From contig NZ_KI421479.1 in assembly GCF_000472925.1 (NCBI RefSeq), positions 1-64,000 of the forward strand: a stretch of DNA of 64,000 nucleotides. The letters are read 5' to 3'. This DNA is from Bradyrhizobium sp. Ec3.3 (lineage in GTDB: Bacteria; Pseudomonadota; Alphaproteobacteria; Rhizobiales; Xanthobacteraceae). The notes beneath the pieces are model-generated. The model ran no database searches. It saw only the letters and a program-made list of their open reading frames with translations, and was not told the DNA's origin. Below are positions 19,155 through 27,439 of the stretch, in pieces. The translations under genes were made by a program, and so were the position numbers. The first letter of the stretch is position 1. The number at the start of each line of letters is the position of its first letter.

Positions 19155-21884
19155 CTAGTCGCCGAACTTTTCGTGCAGTGCCGGGAATAACCGGTCTGGC
19201 TTGAAGGGTGTCGACGTAAAACGAATGCCGGTGGCATCCGCAATGGCGTTGCCGAGCGCAGCGGAAACCGGATTGTACGGGCTCTCGCTCATCGACTTCG
19301 CGCCCATCGGCCCGATCGTGTCTGATGTCTCGGCGAAAAGCACCTCCGTGCGCGGCACGTCGGCGAAGGAGGGCAGGTGATAGTCGCGGAACTTGGCGTT
19401 GATGATGCGCCCCTGCGCATCGATCACCATCTCCTCATACATCGCGGCTCCCAAAGCTTGCGCCACGCCGCCCTCGACCTGGCCGCGGCACTGCATGGGG
19501 TTGGCGACGACGCCGGCATCGGCCGCCTGCACGCTCTTCAGGATCTTGATCTCGCCGGTGCCCTTGTTGACCGCCACGCGAAAACCCTGCACGTTGAATG
19601 CGACCGAGCGCGGCGTGCCCTGCGAATTGCCGCTCGCCGCGAGCACCTCGCCTTGCTCCTGCGCGTTTCTCACAAGCTCAGCAAATGAGATTCGTCTGAC
19701 GCCGCTGACGACAGAATTGTCGTCGAGTGTGCAGCTCGCGGAATCGCACAGCCATGCCTCGGCCGCGGCAGCCTTCAACATGTTCGCAAGACGCTCCGCC
19801 GCCGCATGCGTCGCCTTGCCGGCAACGAAAATGCCGGCGCTGCCATAGGCGCCGGTGTCGTGACCGCCATGAGCCGTGTCGGATTGCTTGAGGCGGATGT
19901 TGTCCGCGGTGGTCGCGAGGGCGCTGGCCGCGATCTGCCGGTGCACCGTGCTGGTACCGTTGCCGAACTCGGCGGTGCCGACGGTGAGATCGAAGCCGCC
20001 GTCGTCGTTGAGCGTGATCATCGCGTCGGCGATATGCCCGGCAGGCGGCACGGTGTCGATCATGGTCAGCGCGATGCTCTCGCCAATCAGCCAGTCCGCC
20101 GACAAATCGGGCCGGGGCGCATCTGCCTGCATTGCGCGCTCGACAAGGTCGAGACACTGGTCGAGTCCGTAGGAGCCATACGCAACGTCATGATACTCCG
20201 ACGGCGGCGGCGACAGCATGGGATCACCGGGCCTGACGACGTTGCGGCGGCGAATGTCGTATGGGCTGATGCCGAGCTGCCTTGCCAGCTCGTCGATCGC
20301 TGCTTCCACCGCGACCAGGGTCTGCGGCAGGCCATAGCCGCGAAATGCGCCCGCGGGCACCGTGTTGGTGTAGACGGCGACCGCGTCGACCTTCTTGTTC
20401 GGACAATTGTAGACGCTGATCGACTCGGCCACCGCGTGACCCAGCACCGGCCCGGCGTGATTGCCATAGGCGCCGGTGTTGGAGAGCACGTCGAGCTGGA
20501 GCGCGGTGAGCTTGCCGGCCGCATCGGCGCCGGCCTTGATGTGGACGCGCATCGGGTGGCGCGTCGAGGTCGCGATGAACTGCTCCTCGCGCGTGAGCTC
20601 GAGCTTGACGGGGCGTCCCGTCTTCAGCGCGGCGAGCGCCAAAATGTCCTCGACGAGCATCTCCTGCTTGCCGCCAAAGCCGCCGCCGACGCGCTCGCAG
20701 AACACGCGGACCTTGTCCATGGGCAGATTGAAAACGTCGGCCAGCGCCCGCCGCGTCAGGAACGGCACCTGCGTAGAGGAGCGGACGTTGAGCACGCCGG
20801 ACGGATCGAGCCAGGCAAGTCCGCCATGCGTCTCGAGCGCAGCATGCTGCACCCGCTGGGTGGTGAAGGTGCCTTCGTACGTGACGGCTGATGCTGCAAG
20901 CGCTGCGGCGACGTCGCCGAACTCGCCATGCGTCTCCGCGACGATGTTGCGCTGGGCGTTGGCGACGCGATGTTCGGTGGTCCGGTCGGGATGCACGATC
21001 GGCGCGCCCGGCGCCATCGCCCGCTCGGGGTCGACGACGGCAGGCAGGATCTTGTAGTCCACCCTCAGCCGTCGGCATGCTTCCTCCGCAGCAGCCTCGC
21101 TTTCCGCCACGACGGCGGCGACCTTCTGGCCGATGAAGCGGACGACATCATCGAGGACGCGCGTGTCCTCGGGGTCCATCCAGTCCTTCTCGTGCCGCGC
21201 AGTCGAGAACAGGCGATCGGGCGCATCGTCATGCGTCAGCACCGCGTGGACGCCGGGAACGCTCAAGGCGGCCGTCTTGTCGATCGCGACGATCTTCGCA
21301 TGCGGATGCGGTGAACGCAGGAGCCTGATGTGCAGGAGGCCCTCGATCTCGGTGTCAAATGTGTAGCGCGCCTTGCCGCGCACGATATCGGGACCGGCGG
21401 GCGCTGGAAGGCTGCGGCCGAATGCGCCGCCGGCCTCGACGACATCGTCAACATTGGTCCTGCCGTCGAGCGCATCCTCGATCGAACGATAGCCTGTGCA
21501 GCGGCAGATGTTGCCCTTCAGCGCCGCACCGAGATCGGTGCGCTGCGCCTGGTTCAACGACGCGCAGGTCAGAATCATCCCGGCGGTGCAGAAGCCACAC
21601 TGAAAGCCTTGCGCGTCGAGAAAGGCCTGCTGCATCGGATGCGTGCCACCGTCGCCGCAGCCAAATCCCTCGATGGTGGTGATCGCGCGGCCCTCGGCGC
21701 GGAAGGCCGGGATCAAACAGCTATGCACGGGCTCGCCGTCGAGCAGCACCGCGCAGGCTCCGCAATCGCCGGCGTCGCAGCCTTTCTTGACGCCGAAATG
21801 GCCGAGCTCGCGCAGGAAAGTCCGCAGGCATTGGCCTGCGCGGGGCATTTGCGAAAACGGCTTGCCGTTGATCTCAAAACTCAT
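19155..21884 (-). CDS. Molybdenum hydroxylase, fused [2Fe-2S] and molybdopterin domains (xanthine dehydrogenase family)
   Basis: A 909-residue fusion. Residues 1-140 carry two [2Fe-2S] sites: C36, C41, C44, C56 and the CGFC...CRC pair C96, C99, C127, C129. Residues 165-909 are the Mo domain, with GGGFGGKQ (400-407), GAFRGYG (512-518) and GAKSMSESP near the C-terminus holding the catalytic Glu. Classic xanthine dehydrogenases fuse Fe-S to FAD instead. The Glu that normally follows GGGFGGK is Gln407, and no Arg is seen about 32 residues before FRGYG, so the purine-orienting pair of known XDHs appears absent. It overlaps the FAD-subunit gene by 4 bp. The substrate may be a purine or another N-heterocycle. 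Confidence 0.88.
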   Translation of the reverse strand: MSFEINGKPFSQMPRAGQCLRTFLRELGHFGVKKGCDAGDCGACAVLLDGEPVHSCLIPAFRAEGRAITTIEGFGCGDGGTHPMQQAFLDAQGFQCGFCTAGMILTCASLNQAQRTDLGAALKGNICRCTGYRSIEDALDGRTNVDDVVEAGGAFGRSLPAPAGPDIVRGKARYTFDTEIEGLLHIRLLRSPHPHAKIVAIDKTAALSVPGVHAVLTHDDAPDRLFSTARHEKDWMDPEDTRVLDDVVRFIGQKVAAVVAESEAAAEEACRRLRVDYKILPAVVDPERAMAPGAPIVHPDRTTEHRVANAQRNIVAETHGEFGDVAAALAASAVTYEGTFTTQRVQHAALETHGGLAWLDPSGVLNVRSSTQVPFLTRRALADVFNLPMDKVRVFCERVGGGFGGKQEMLVEDILALAALKTGRPVKLELTREEQFIATSTRHPMRVHIKAGADAAGKLTALQLDVLSNTGAYGNHAGPVLGHAVAESISVYNCPNKKVDAVAVYTNTVPAGAFRGYGLPQTLVAVEAAIDELARQLGISPYDIRRRNVVRPGDPMLSPPPSEYHDVAYGSYGLDQCLDLVERAMQADAPRPDLSADWLIGESIALTMIDTVPPAGHIADAMITLNDDGGFDLTVGTAEFGNGTSTVHRQIAASALATTADNIRLKQSDTAHGGHDTGAYGSAGIFVAGKATHAAAERLANMLKAAAAEAWLCDSASCTLDDNSVVSGVRRISFAELVRNAQEQGEVLAASGNSQGTPRSVAFNVQGFRVAVNKGTGEIKILKSVQAADAGVVANPMQCRGQVEGGVAQALGAAMYEEMVIDAQGRIINAKFRDYHLPSFADVPRTEVLFAETSDTIGPMGAKSMSESPYNPVSAALGNAIADATGIRFTSTPFKPDRLFPALHEKFGD

Positions 21885-22708
21885 GGCCGCGCGCTATCCA
21901 GCAACTCGCGACGGATCTCCTCGGCGAGCCGTAGCGTCATGTGCTTGCGCCAGAACGGCTTGCCGTGGATGTCGTCGTGGTAGAGGTCGTCGGTGATCTC
22001 GTGCGCGATGGCCGCGCGCAGTGCGTTCGCATCGGGCTGCTTCGGAAAGGACAACCGGATGGGGCGCACGGTCGAGGCGGTCACCGTCAGGTTCAGCGCA
22101 CCATCGCCATCGAGATTGCCGATCAAGAGCGCCGCGGAGCGACCGACCGGCGTCAGCGAGATCTGGCGGAACGCCGAGCGGCGCTTCAGCCCCGCGAGGG
22201 GGATATCGATCTGCCGCAACAGATCGCCCGGCATCAGGCGGTTGCGCTGGTTGCCCGTGACGAAATCGAGGACCGAAATCTTCTGCTCGCCGCCGCCGGC
22301 CTTCCAGATCGTGCAGACGCCGTCGAGCGCCGCCGTCAGCGAGATCATCGGACCTGCCGGCAGCGACATGCAGAGATTGCCGCCGACGGTCGCCGTCTTC
22401 CAGATCTTGAACGAGGCGAGGAAGGCACGGCAGCATTGGCTGATCAGCGGTGCGGCCAGCCAGTCGGGCGGACAGGTCAGCGCATCGAGCTCTGCGATGG
22501 TGCAGGTGGCCGCGATCGTCAGATGGGTGTCGGTGATGGTCAGCGCCGGCCATTTGAGGTCGGCGAGATCGATCAACCGGGACAGGTGGGCCTGGGGCTC
22601 CGAGAACAGCCAGGTTCCGCCCGCGAGCCAAGCATCACCTGCCGTCCAAGCGGGCAGTTGCGCGCGGCTCGACGGATGGGCCACCGACGTGATGGTATTC
22701 AAGTCCAT
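21881..22708 (-). CDS. FAD-binding subunit of molybdenum hydroxylase
   Basis: A 275-residue CoxM/XdhB-type FAD subunit. LAGGTWLF (about residue 29) and TVGGNLCMSLPAG (about 107) are the two FAD pyrophosphate-binding loops of the family. The C-terminal part (SLTPVGRSAALLIGNL onward) is the CO-dehydrogenase flavoprotein C-terminal domain. It passes electrons from the Fe-S clusters to NAD+ or a quinone. It is the first gene of the pair; its stop overlaps the start of the fused Fe-S/Mo gene by ATGA. It is divergent from the 8-oxoguanine deaminase gene across a 140-bp promoter gap. Confidence 0.88.
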   Translation of the reverse strand: MDLNTITSVAHPSSRAQLPAWTAGDAWLAGGTWLFSEPQAHLSRLIDLADLKWPALTITDTHLTIAATCTIAELDALTCPPDWLAAPLISQCCRAFLASFKIWKTATVGGNLCMSLPAGPMISLTAALDGVCTIWKAGGGEQKISVLDFVTGNQRNRLMPGDLLRQIDIPLAGLKRRSAFRQISLTPVGRSAALLIGNLDGDGALNLTVTASTVRPIRLSFPKQPDANALRAAIAHEITDDLYHDDIHGKPFWRKHMTLRLAEEIRRELLDSARP

Positions 22709-22848
22709 GAGTACGCCAACGCGTTGAATCGGATCTGTCGCTTGAAAAGGAGTCTTGCAAGTCCGGAGCCAAGTCGCAACAAGGACGCAAGCGGCTGGCC
22801 CTCGCCTTGCAGGCCAAAATGCCGGCCGACGTCAGGAGAAACGGGATC

Positions 22849-24195
22849 ATGGATAATGCAAAGCCGGTCTGGATCAAGGATCCGCTCGCCATCCTCGCCG
22901 ACGGTGCCGAGCGCGGCTTCGTGGTGCAGGATGGGCGGATCGTCGAGCTTGTGCCCGCCGGCGGCAAGCCCGCAGCGGACGCCGCGGTCTTCGAGGCGGG
23001 CGAGCATGTCGTGCTGCCCGGGTTGATCAACACGCATCATCACTTCTACCAGACGCTGACGCGCGCGCTGCCGGCGGCGATGGACCGCGAGCTGTTTCCC
23101 TGGCTCAAGGCGCTCTATCCCGTGTGGGCGCGAATGACGCCGGAGGCGCTCCAGCTCGGCGTCACCGTGGCGATGTCGGAGCTGCTGCTGTCGGGCTGCA
23201 CCACCACGACGGATCATCACTATGTGTTCCCCGCGGGGCTGGAAGATGCGGTCGACATCGAGGTCGCCGTTGCAAAGCGGCTTGGCGTGCGCGTGCTGCT
23301 GACGCGCGGCTCGATGAACCTGTCGCAGCGCGACGGTGGCCTGCCGCCTGATAGCGTGGTGCAGGACGAGGACACCATCCTCGCCGACAGCGCGCGTGTG
23401 GTCGCAAAGCATCACCAGCGCGGAGCGGATGCGATGGTGCAGATCGCGCTGGCGCCATGCTCGCCATTCTCGGTGACGACGTCGCTGATGCGCGCCACCG
23501 CCGATCTCGCCGACAGGCTCGACGTCCGCCTGCACACCCATCTTGCCGAGACCGAGGACGAGAACAGGTTTTGCGAGCAGATGTATGGCTGCCGTCCGCT
23601 CGATTATCTCGAGCAGTGCGGCTGGCTCAATGCGCGCAGCTGGCTCGCTCACGGCATCTTCTTCAATGCCGACGAGATGAAGCGGCTGGGCAAGGCGAAG
23701 ACCACCATCAGCCACTGCGCCTGCAGCAACCAGCTTCTCGCGTCCGGCTGCTGCCCCGTCTGCGAGATGGAGGAGGCTGGCGTCGGCATCGGCCTCGGGG
23801 TGGATGGTTCTGCCTCCAACGATGCGTCCAATCTGATGCAGGAGGTGCGCTCCGCGTTCCTGCTCCAGCGTGCCCGCTACGGCGTGACGAAGATCAGCCA
23901 CAAGGACGCGCTGCGCTGGGCCACCAAGGGCTCGGCCGCCTGCGTCGGCCGTCCCGAGCTCGGTGAGATCGCTGTCGGCAAGGCCGCAGATCTCGCGCTC
24001 TACAAGCTCGACGAGCTGCGTTTCTCGGGCCATGGCGATCCGATTGCCGCCGTCGTGCTTTGCGGCGCGCATCGGGCTGATCGGGTGATGGTCGCGGGCA
24101 AATGGGCCGTGGTCGACGGGGCGATCCCGGGCCTGGACGTCGCCGATCTGATCCGCCGCCATAGCGCCGCAGCCCGCGCGATGCAGGCGGGATGA
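22849..24195 (+). CDS. 8-oxoguanine deaminase (amidohydrolase superfamily)
   Basis: A 448-residue amidohydrolase with NTHHHFYQT (zinc ligands H63, H65), TTTDHHY, LHTHLAETE (H231, E234), WLAHGI (H268) and GVDGSASND (D319). The pattern, including LPGLINTHHHFYQTLTRA and SHCACSNQLLASG, matches the 8-oxoguanine deaminase group that converts 8-oxoguanine to urate. AGGAGAAACGGGATC precedes the ATG. Its place beside a Mo hydroxylase and nucleobase importers fits a purine route that reaches urate without xanthine. Hydroxydechloroatrazine ethylaminohydrolase is the close look-alike in old annotations. Confidence 0.85.
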   Translation: MDNAKPVWIKDPLAILADGAERGFVVQDGRIVELVPAGGKPAADAAVFEAGEHVVLPGLINTHHHFYQTLTRALPAAMDRELFPWLKALYPVWARMTPEALQLGVTVAMSELLLSGCTTTTDHHYVFPAGLEDAVDIEVAVAKRLGVRVLLTRGSMNLSQRDGGLPPDSVVQDEDTILADSARVVAKHHQRGADAMVQIALAPCSPFSVTTSLMRATADLADRLDVRLHTHLAETEDENRFCEQMYGCRPLDYLEQCGWLNARSWLAHGIFFNADEMKRLGKAKTTISHCACSNQLLASGCCPVCEMEEAGVGIGLGVDGSASNDASNLMQEVRSAFLLQRARYGVTKISHKDALRWATKGSAACVGRPELGEIAVGKAADLALYKLDELRFSGHGDPIAAVVLCGAHRADRVMVAGKWAVVDGAIPGLDVADLIRRHSAAARAMQAG

Positions 24196-24200
24196 AATAA

Positions 24201-24243
24201 GAGGGGGCAACCACCATTGCCGGGTATTGGTGGCTACCCCCTC
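24201..24243. terminator. Bidirectional hairpin between convergent genes
   Basis: GAGGGGGCAACCACCA (24201-24216) pairs with TGGTGGCTACCCCCTC (24228-24243) around an 11-nt loop, with a one-base mismatch. It lies just after the deaminase stop and before the end of the substrate-binding protein gene on the other strand, so it may end both transcripts. No clear T-run is present. Confidence 0.6.
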
Positions 24244-24293
24244 CTGACCTCCTCCGGGAGGGAGCAGGTGATTTTAGCAAAGCAAGAAGCGTG

Positions 24294-25370
24294 CTACTTG
24301 CCCGGAACCTTGTCGTCGATGCCCTTGACGTAGAAGTTCATGCCGAGGATCTGGCCGTCATCGAGGTGATCGCCGCCCTTGCATTCGACTTCCTTGCCAT
24401 CCTGCCCAACCACCGGGCACTTGAACGGATGCAGCTTGCCGGCAGTGATCGCGGCCTGGGCATCCTCTGCCAGCTTTTTCACATCGTCGGGCATATTGGT
24501 GTAGGGCGCCATCGCGAACATGTGGCTGTCGAGCCCGCCCCAGGTGTCCTCGGACTTCCAGGTGCCGTCGAGCTCGGCCTTGACGCGCGCAATATAGTAG
24601 GGGCCCCAGGTATCCAGGATCGAGGTGAGCTGGGCCTTGGGCCCGAACTTGATCATCTCGGAATCCTGGCCGAAGGCGAGCTTGCCGCGCTCGGCCGCGA
24701 TCTGCATTGCCGCCGGCGAGTCCGTGTGCTGCATGATCACGTCGGCACCCTGGTCGAGCAGCGCCTTGGCGGCGTCAGCCTCCTTGCCCGGATCGAACCA
24801 GGTGTTGGCCCAGATGATTTTGACCTTGATGTTCGGGTTGATGGTCTGCGCCGCGAGGATCGTCGCGTTGATGCCGGAGACAACCTCCGGAATCGGGAAC
24901 GAACCGATATAGCCGAGCACGCCGGTCTTGGACATCTTGGCCGCGATCAGGCCCTGGATGTAGCGGCCCTGGTACCATTTCGACGAATAGGTCGACATGT
25001 TCTTGTCGCGCTTGTAACCGGTGGCGTGCTCAAAATGCACGTTCGGATATTTCTTGGCGACCTTCAGCGTCGGGTCCATGTAACCGAACGACGTGGTGAA
25101 GATCAGCTTGTTGCCGGCGCGGACGAGCTGCTCGATGGCGCGCTCGGCGTCGGGACCTTCGGGGACGTTCTCGAGATAGGTGGTCTCGATCTTGTCGCCG
25201 AGCTCCTTCTCGAGCGCCAGGCGCCCTTGATCGTGCTGGTAGGTCCAGCCGAGATCGCCAATCGGGCCAAGGTAAATGAAGCCGACCTTCAGCTTGTCGG
25301 CGGCGGAGGCAGCGCTGACGCTTCCGGCAAGCAAGAGCCCGGCAGCCAGCGCAACAAGTGTTTTCCTCAT
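24294..25370 (-). CDS. BMP family ABC transporter substrate-binding protein (system 1)
   Basis: A 358-residue periplasmic binding protein of the BMP/Med type, which binds nucleosides or nucleobases. A Sec signal peptide (TLVALAAGLLLAGSVSAASA) is followed by LKVGFIYLGPIGDLGWTYQHD, the family's ligand-loop signature, then TTSFGYMDP, GYIGSFPIPEVVSGINA and VIMQHTDSPAA. Two tandem ATGs lie after TTTGGAGATTG; the second (25370) has the better spacing. It is the last gene of the operon ATPase, permease, permease, binding protein, 73 bp after the permease. The purine context suggests nucleobases as ligand; this is inference. Confidence 0.9.
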   Translation of the reverse strand: MRKTLVALAAGLLLAGSVSAASAADKLKVGFIYLGPIGDLGWTYQHDQGRLALEKELGDKIETTYLENVPEGPDAERAIEQLVRAGNKLIFTTSFGYMDPTLKVAKKYPNVHFEHATGYKRDKNMSTYSSKWYQGRYIQGLIAAKMSKTGVLGYIGSFPIPEVVSGINATILAAQTINPNIKVKIIWANTWFDPGKEADAAKALLDQGADVIMQHTDSPAAMQIAAERGKLAFGQDSEMIKFGPKAQLTSILDTWGPYYIARVKAELDGTWKSEDTWGGLDSHMFAMAPYTNMPDDVKKLAEDAQAAITAGKLHPFKCPVVGQDGKEVECKGGDHLDDGQILGMNFYVKGIDDKVPGK

Positions 25371-25443
25371 CATCAATCTCCAAACAGTCGGGGAAAGCCA
25401 CACCGCTTCGTGCGCGCCCCATCGCGCACGAAGCGGAAGTCCA

Positions 25444-26361
25444 TCAACGATCGGGCACGAACACGGTGCCAAGCGCGGCCGGCGCGGTCGAGCCGCCGGT
25501 GCGCGCACGGGACAACAGAACCAGGACGATCACGGTTGCGAGGTACGGCAGCGCCGACATGAACTGCGAGGGAATGCCGATGCCCCAGCCCTGTGCGTGC
25601 AGCTGCAGGATGGTCACCGCGCCGAACAGGTAGGCGCCGACGACGAGCCGCCCGGGCCGCCACGACGAGAACACCACCAGCGCGAGCGCGATCCAGCCGC
25701 GGCCCGCGGTCATGCCGGGAATGAAGAAGGGCGTGTAGGCGAGGGGCAGATAGGCACCGGCGAGTCCCGCACAGGCGCCGCCGAACATCACCGCAAGGGT
25801 CCGGATGCGCAGCACGGGATAGCCGAGCGCATGCGCGGAGACGTGGTTGTCGCCGCAGGCACGCAGGATCAAACCGGCGCGCGTCCGGTACAGGAACCGC
25901 CAGACGCCGACGATCAGCGCGATCGAGAGATAGACGAAGGCGTCCTCGCCGAACAGCACGCGGCCGATCAGCGGAATGTCGGTGAGGAGGGGAATGTAGA
26001 GATGCGGCGCCGGCGTGATGCGCTCGCCGACGAAGCCTGCGCCGATCAGGCCCGAGAGCCCGATGCCGAGGATGGTCAGCGCGAGACCGGTCGCGACCTG
26101 GTTGACGGCAAGGCCGAGCGCCATCAGCGCGAAGACCAGCGACATCAGCGTGCCCGCAATGATGCCGCAGATCGCGCCAATGATGATCGAGCCGGTCAGC
26201 CAGGCGCCGGCAAAGCCGCAGGCCGCGCCCATGATCATCATGCCCTCGACGCCGAGGTTGAGGACGCCGGAGCGCTCGGTCACAAGCTCGCCCGTCGCCG
26301 CGATCAAGAGCGGCGTCGAGGCGGCAAGCACCGACAGGATGATGGCTTCAACCAGTTCCAC
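25444..26361 (-). CDS. ABC transporter permease, BMP-type (system 1, second permease)
   Basis: A 305-residue inner-membrane permease of the branched-chain/BPD_transp_2 type with about eight to nine helices. The motif GELVTERSGVLNLGVEGMMIMGA (about residue 24) and GRGWIALALVVFSSWRP (about 220) are typical of YufQ/NupQ-like nucleoside permeases. It pairs with the preceding permease, with which it overlaps by 14 bp, to form the membrane channel of importer 1. Confidence 0.9.
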   Translation of the reverse strand: MELVEAIILSVLAASTPLLIAATGELVTERSGVLNLGVEGMMIMGAACGFAGAWLTGSIIIGAICGIIAGTLMSLVFALMALGLAVNQVATGLALTILGIGLSGLIGAGFVGERITPAPHLYIPLLTDIPLIGRVLFGEDAFVYLSIALIVGVWRFLYRTRAGLILRACGDNHVSAHALGYPVLRIRTLAVMFGGACAGLAGAYLPLAYTPFFIPGMTAGRGWIALALVVFSSWRPGRLVVGAYLFGAVTILQLHAQGWGIGIPSQFMSALPYLATVIVLVLLSRARTGGSTAPAALGTVFVPDR

Positions 26362-27439
26362 GGGCCACCTGACGGTTCGGGAAGACCAGCCGGAAACGGT
26401 AGAGGATCAGGGAATCGCAGGCGAGCACGTAGAACAGCAAAATGCCCTGAAAAACCTTGGTGACATCGAGCGGGATTTTCATTGCGATCTGCGCCTGCTC
26501 GCCGCCGATGAAGGTCAATGCAAGGAAAAGGCCTGCAATTAATATTCCAATCGGATTCAACCGGCCGAGGAAAGCGACGATGATGGCGGTAAATCCGTAG
26601 CCGGGCGAGATGCCGGGTTGCAGATGCCCGACGGGACCGGCGACCTCGATGATGCCGGCAAGGCCGGCCAGGGCGCCCGAGACGGCGAAGGTCAGGATGA
26701 TCAACTGGTTGGCGTTGAAGCCGCCGAACCGCGCCGCGCGCGGCGCAGCGCCGACCACGCGGATCTCGAAACCCTTGATGGTTCGTCCCAGCAGCACCGC
26801 CGCTGCCGCTACGACCAGAAGTGCGATGATCGAGCCGAGATGTAGCCGGCCGCCTTCGATGAGGAGCGGCACGGTTGCGACTGGATCGAACTCGGCCGTG
26901 GTCGGGAAATTAAATCCGTGCGGATCGCGCCAGGGGCCACGCACCAGATAATCGAGGAAGAGGTCGGCGACATAGACCAGCATCAGACTGGTCAGGATTT
27001 CGCTGGCGCCGAACTTCACCTTGCAGATCGCGGGGATCAGCGCGTAGAGCGCGCCGGCGATGGCGCCGAGCAAGAGCATCACCGGCAGCACCCAAGCGCC
27101 GGCGTCGGTGCCCTGCGTCTTCACCGCGATCCAGCTTCCCGCGACCGCGCCGATCAGGAACTGGCCCTCGGCGCCGATGTTCCAGGCATTGGCGAGATAA
27201 CAGAGCGACAGCCCGATCGCGATCATCACCAGCGGCGTTGCCTTCACCGCGATCTCCTGGAGCGAATAGCCGTCGGTCAGAGGCGCGATGAAGTACGCAT
27301 GGAGAGCAAGGAGTGGATTCTTGCCGAGGACCGCGAACAGGATGCTCATCGTCGCGATCGTCAGGCCGATCGCGATCAGCGGTGAAGCCAGGGCGATCGT
27401 GTTGGAACGCTCGGCGCGCTTCTCAAGCACGAGCTGCAT
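26348..27439 (-). CDS. ABC transporter permease, BMP-type (system 1, first permease)
   Basis: A 363-residue permease of the YufP/NupP-like type. LCYLANAWNIGAEGQFLIGAVAG (about residue 80), NANQLIILTFAVSGALAGLAG (about 242) and GYGFTAIIVAFLGRLNPIGI (about 280) are the recurring family motifs. Its start overlaps the end of the ATPase gene by 17 bp and its end overlaps the next permease by 14 bp, so translation of the three is coupled. It would carry nucleosides or nucleobases across the inner membrane. Confidence 0.9.
   Translation of the reverse strand: MQLVLEKRAERSNTIALASPLIAIGLTIATMSILFAVLGKNPLLALHAYFIAPLTDGYSLQEIAVKATPLVMIAIGLSLCYLANAWNIGAEGQFLIGAVAGSWIAVKTQGTDAGAWVLPVMLLLGAIAGALYALIPAICKVKFGASEILTSLMLVYVADLFLDYLVRGPWRDPHGFNFPTTAEFDPVATVPLLIEGGRLHLGSIIALLVVAAAAVLLGRTIKGFEIRVVGAAPRAARFGGFNANQLIILTFAVSGALAGLAGIIEVAGPVGHLQPGISPGYGFTAIIVAFLGRLNPIGILIAGLFLALTFIGGEQAQIAMKIPLDVTKVFQGILLFYVLACDSLILYRFRLVFPNRQVARGTG

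Noticed and set aside
19155..22708. Carbon monoxide dehydrogenase (Cox) subunits, given the CoxE/MoxR pair in the window
   Set aside because: The Mo domain has xanthine-dehydrogenase-type motifs and lacks the VAYRCSFR active-site loop of CO dehydrogenase; the MoxR-VWA pair is 32 kb away.
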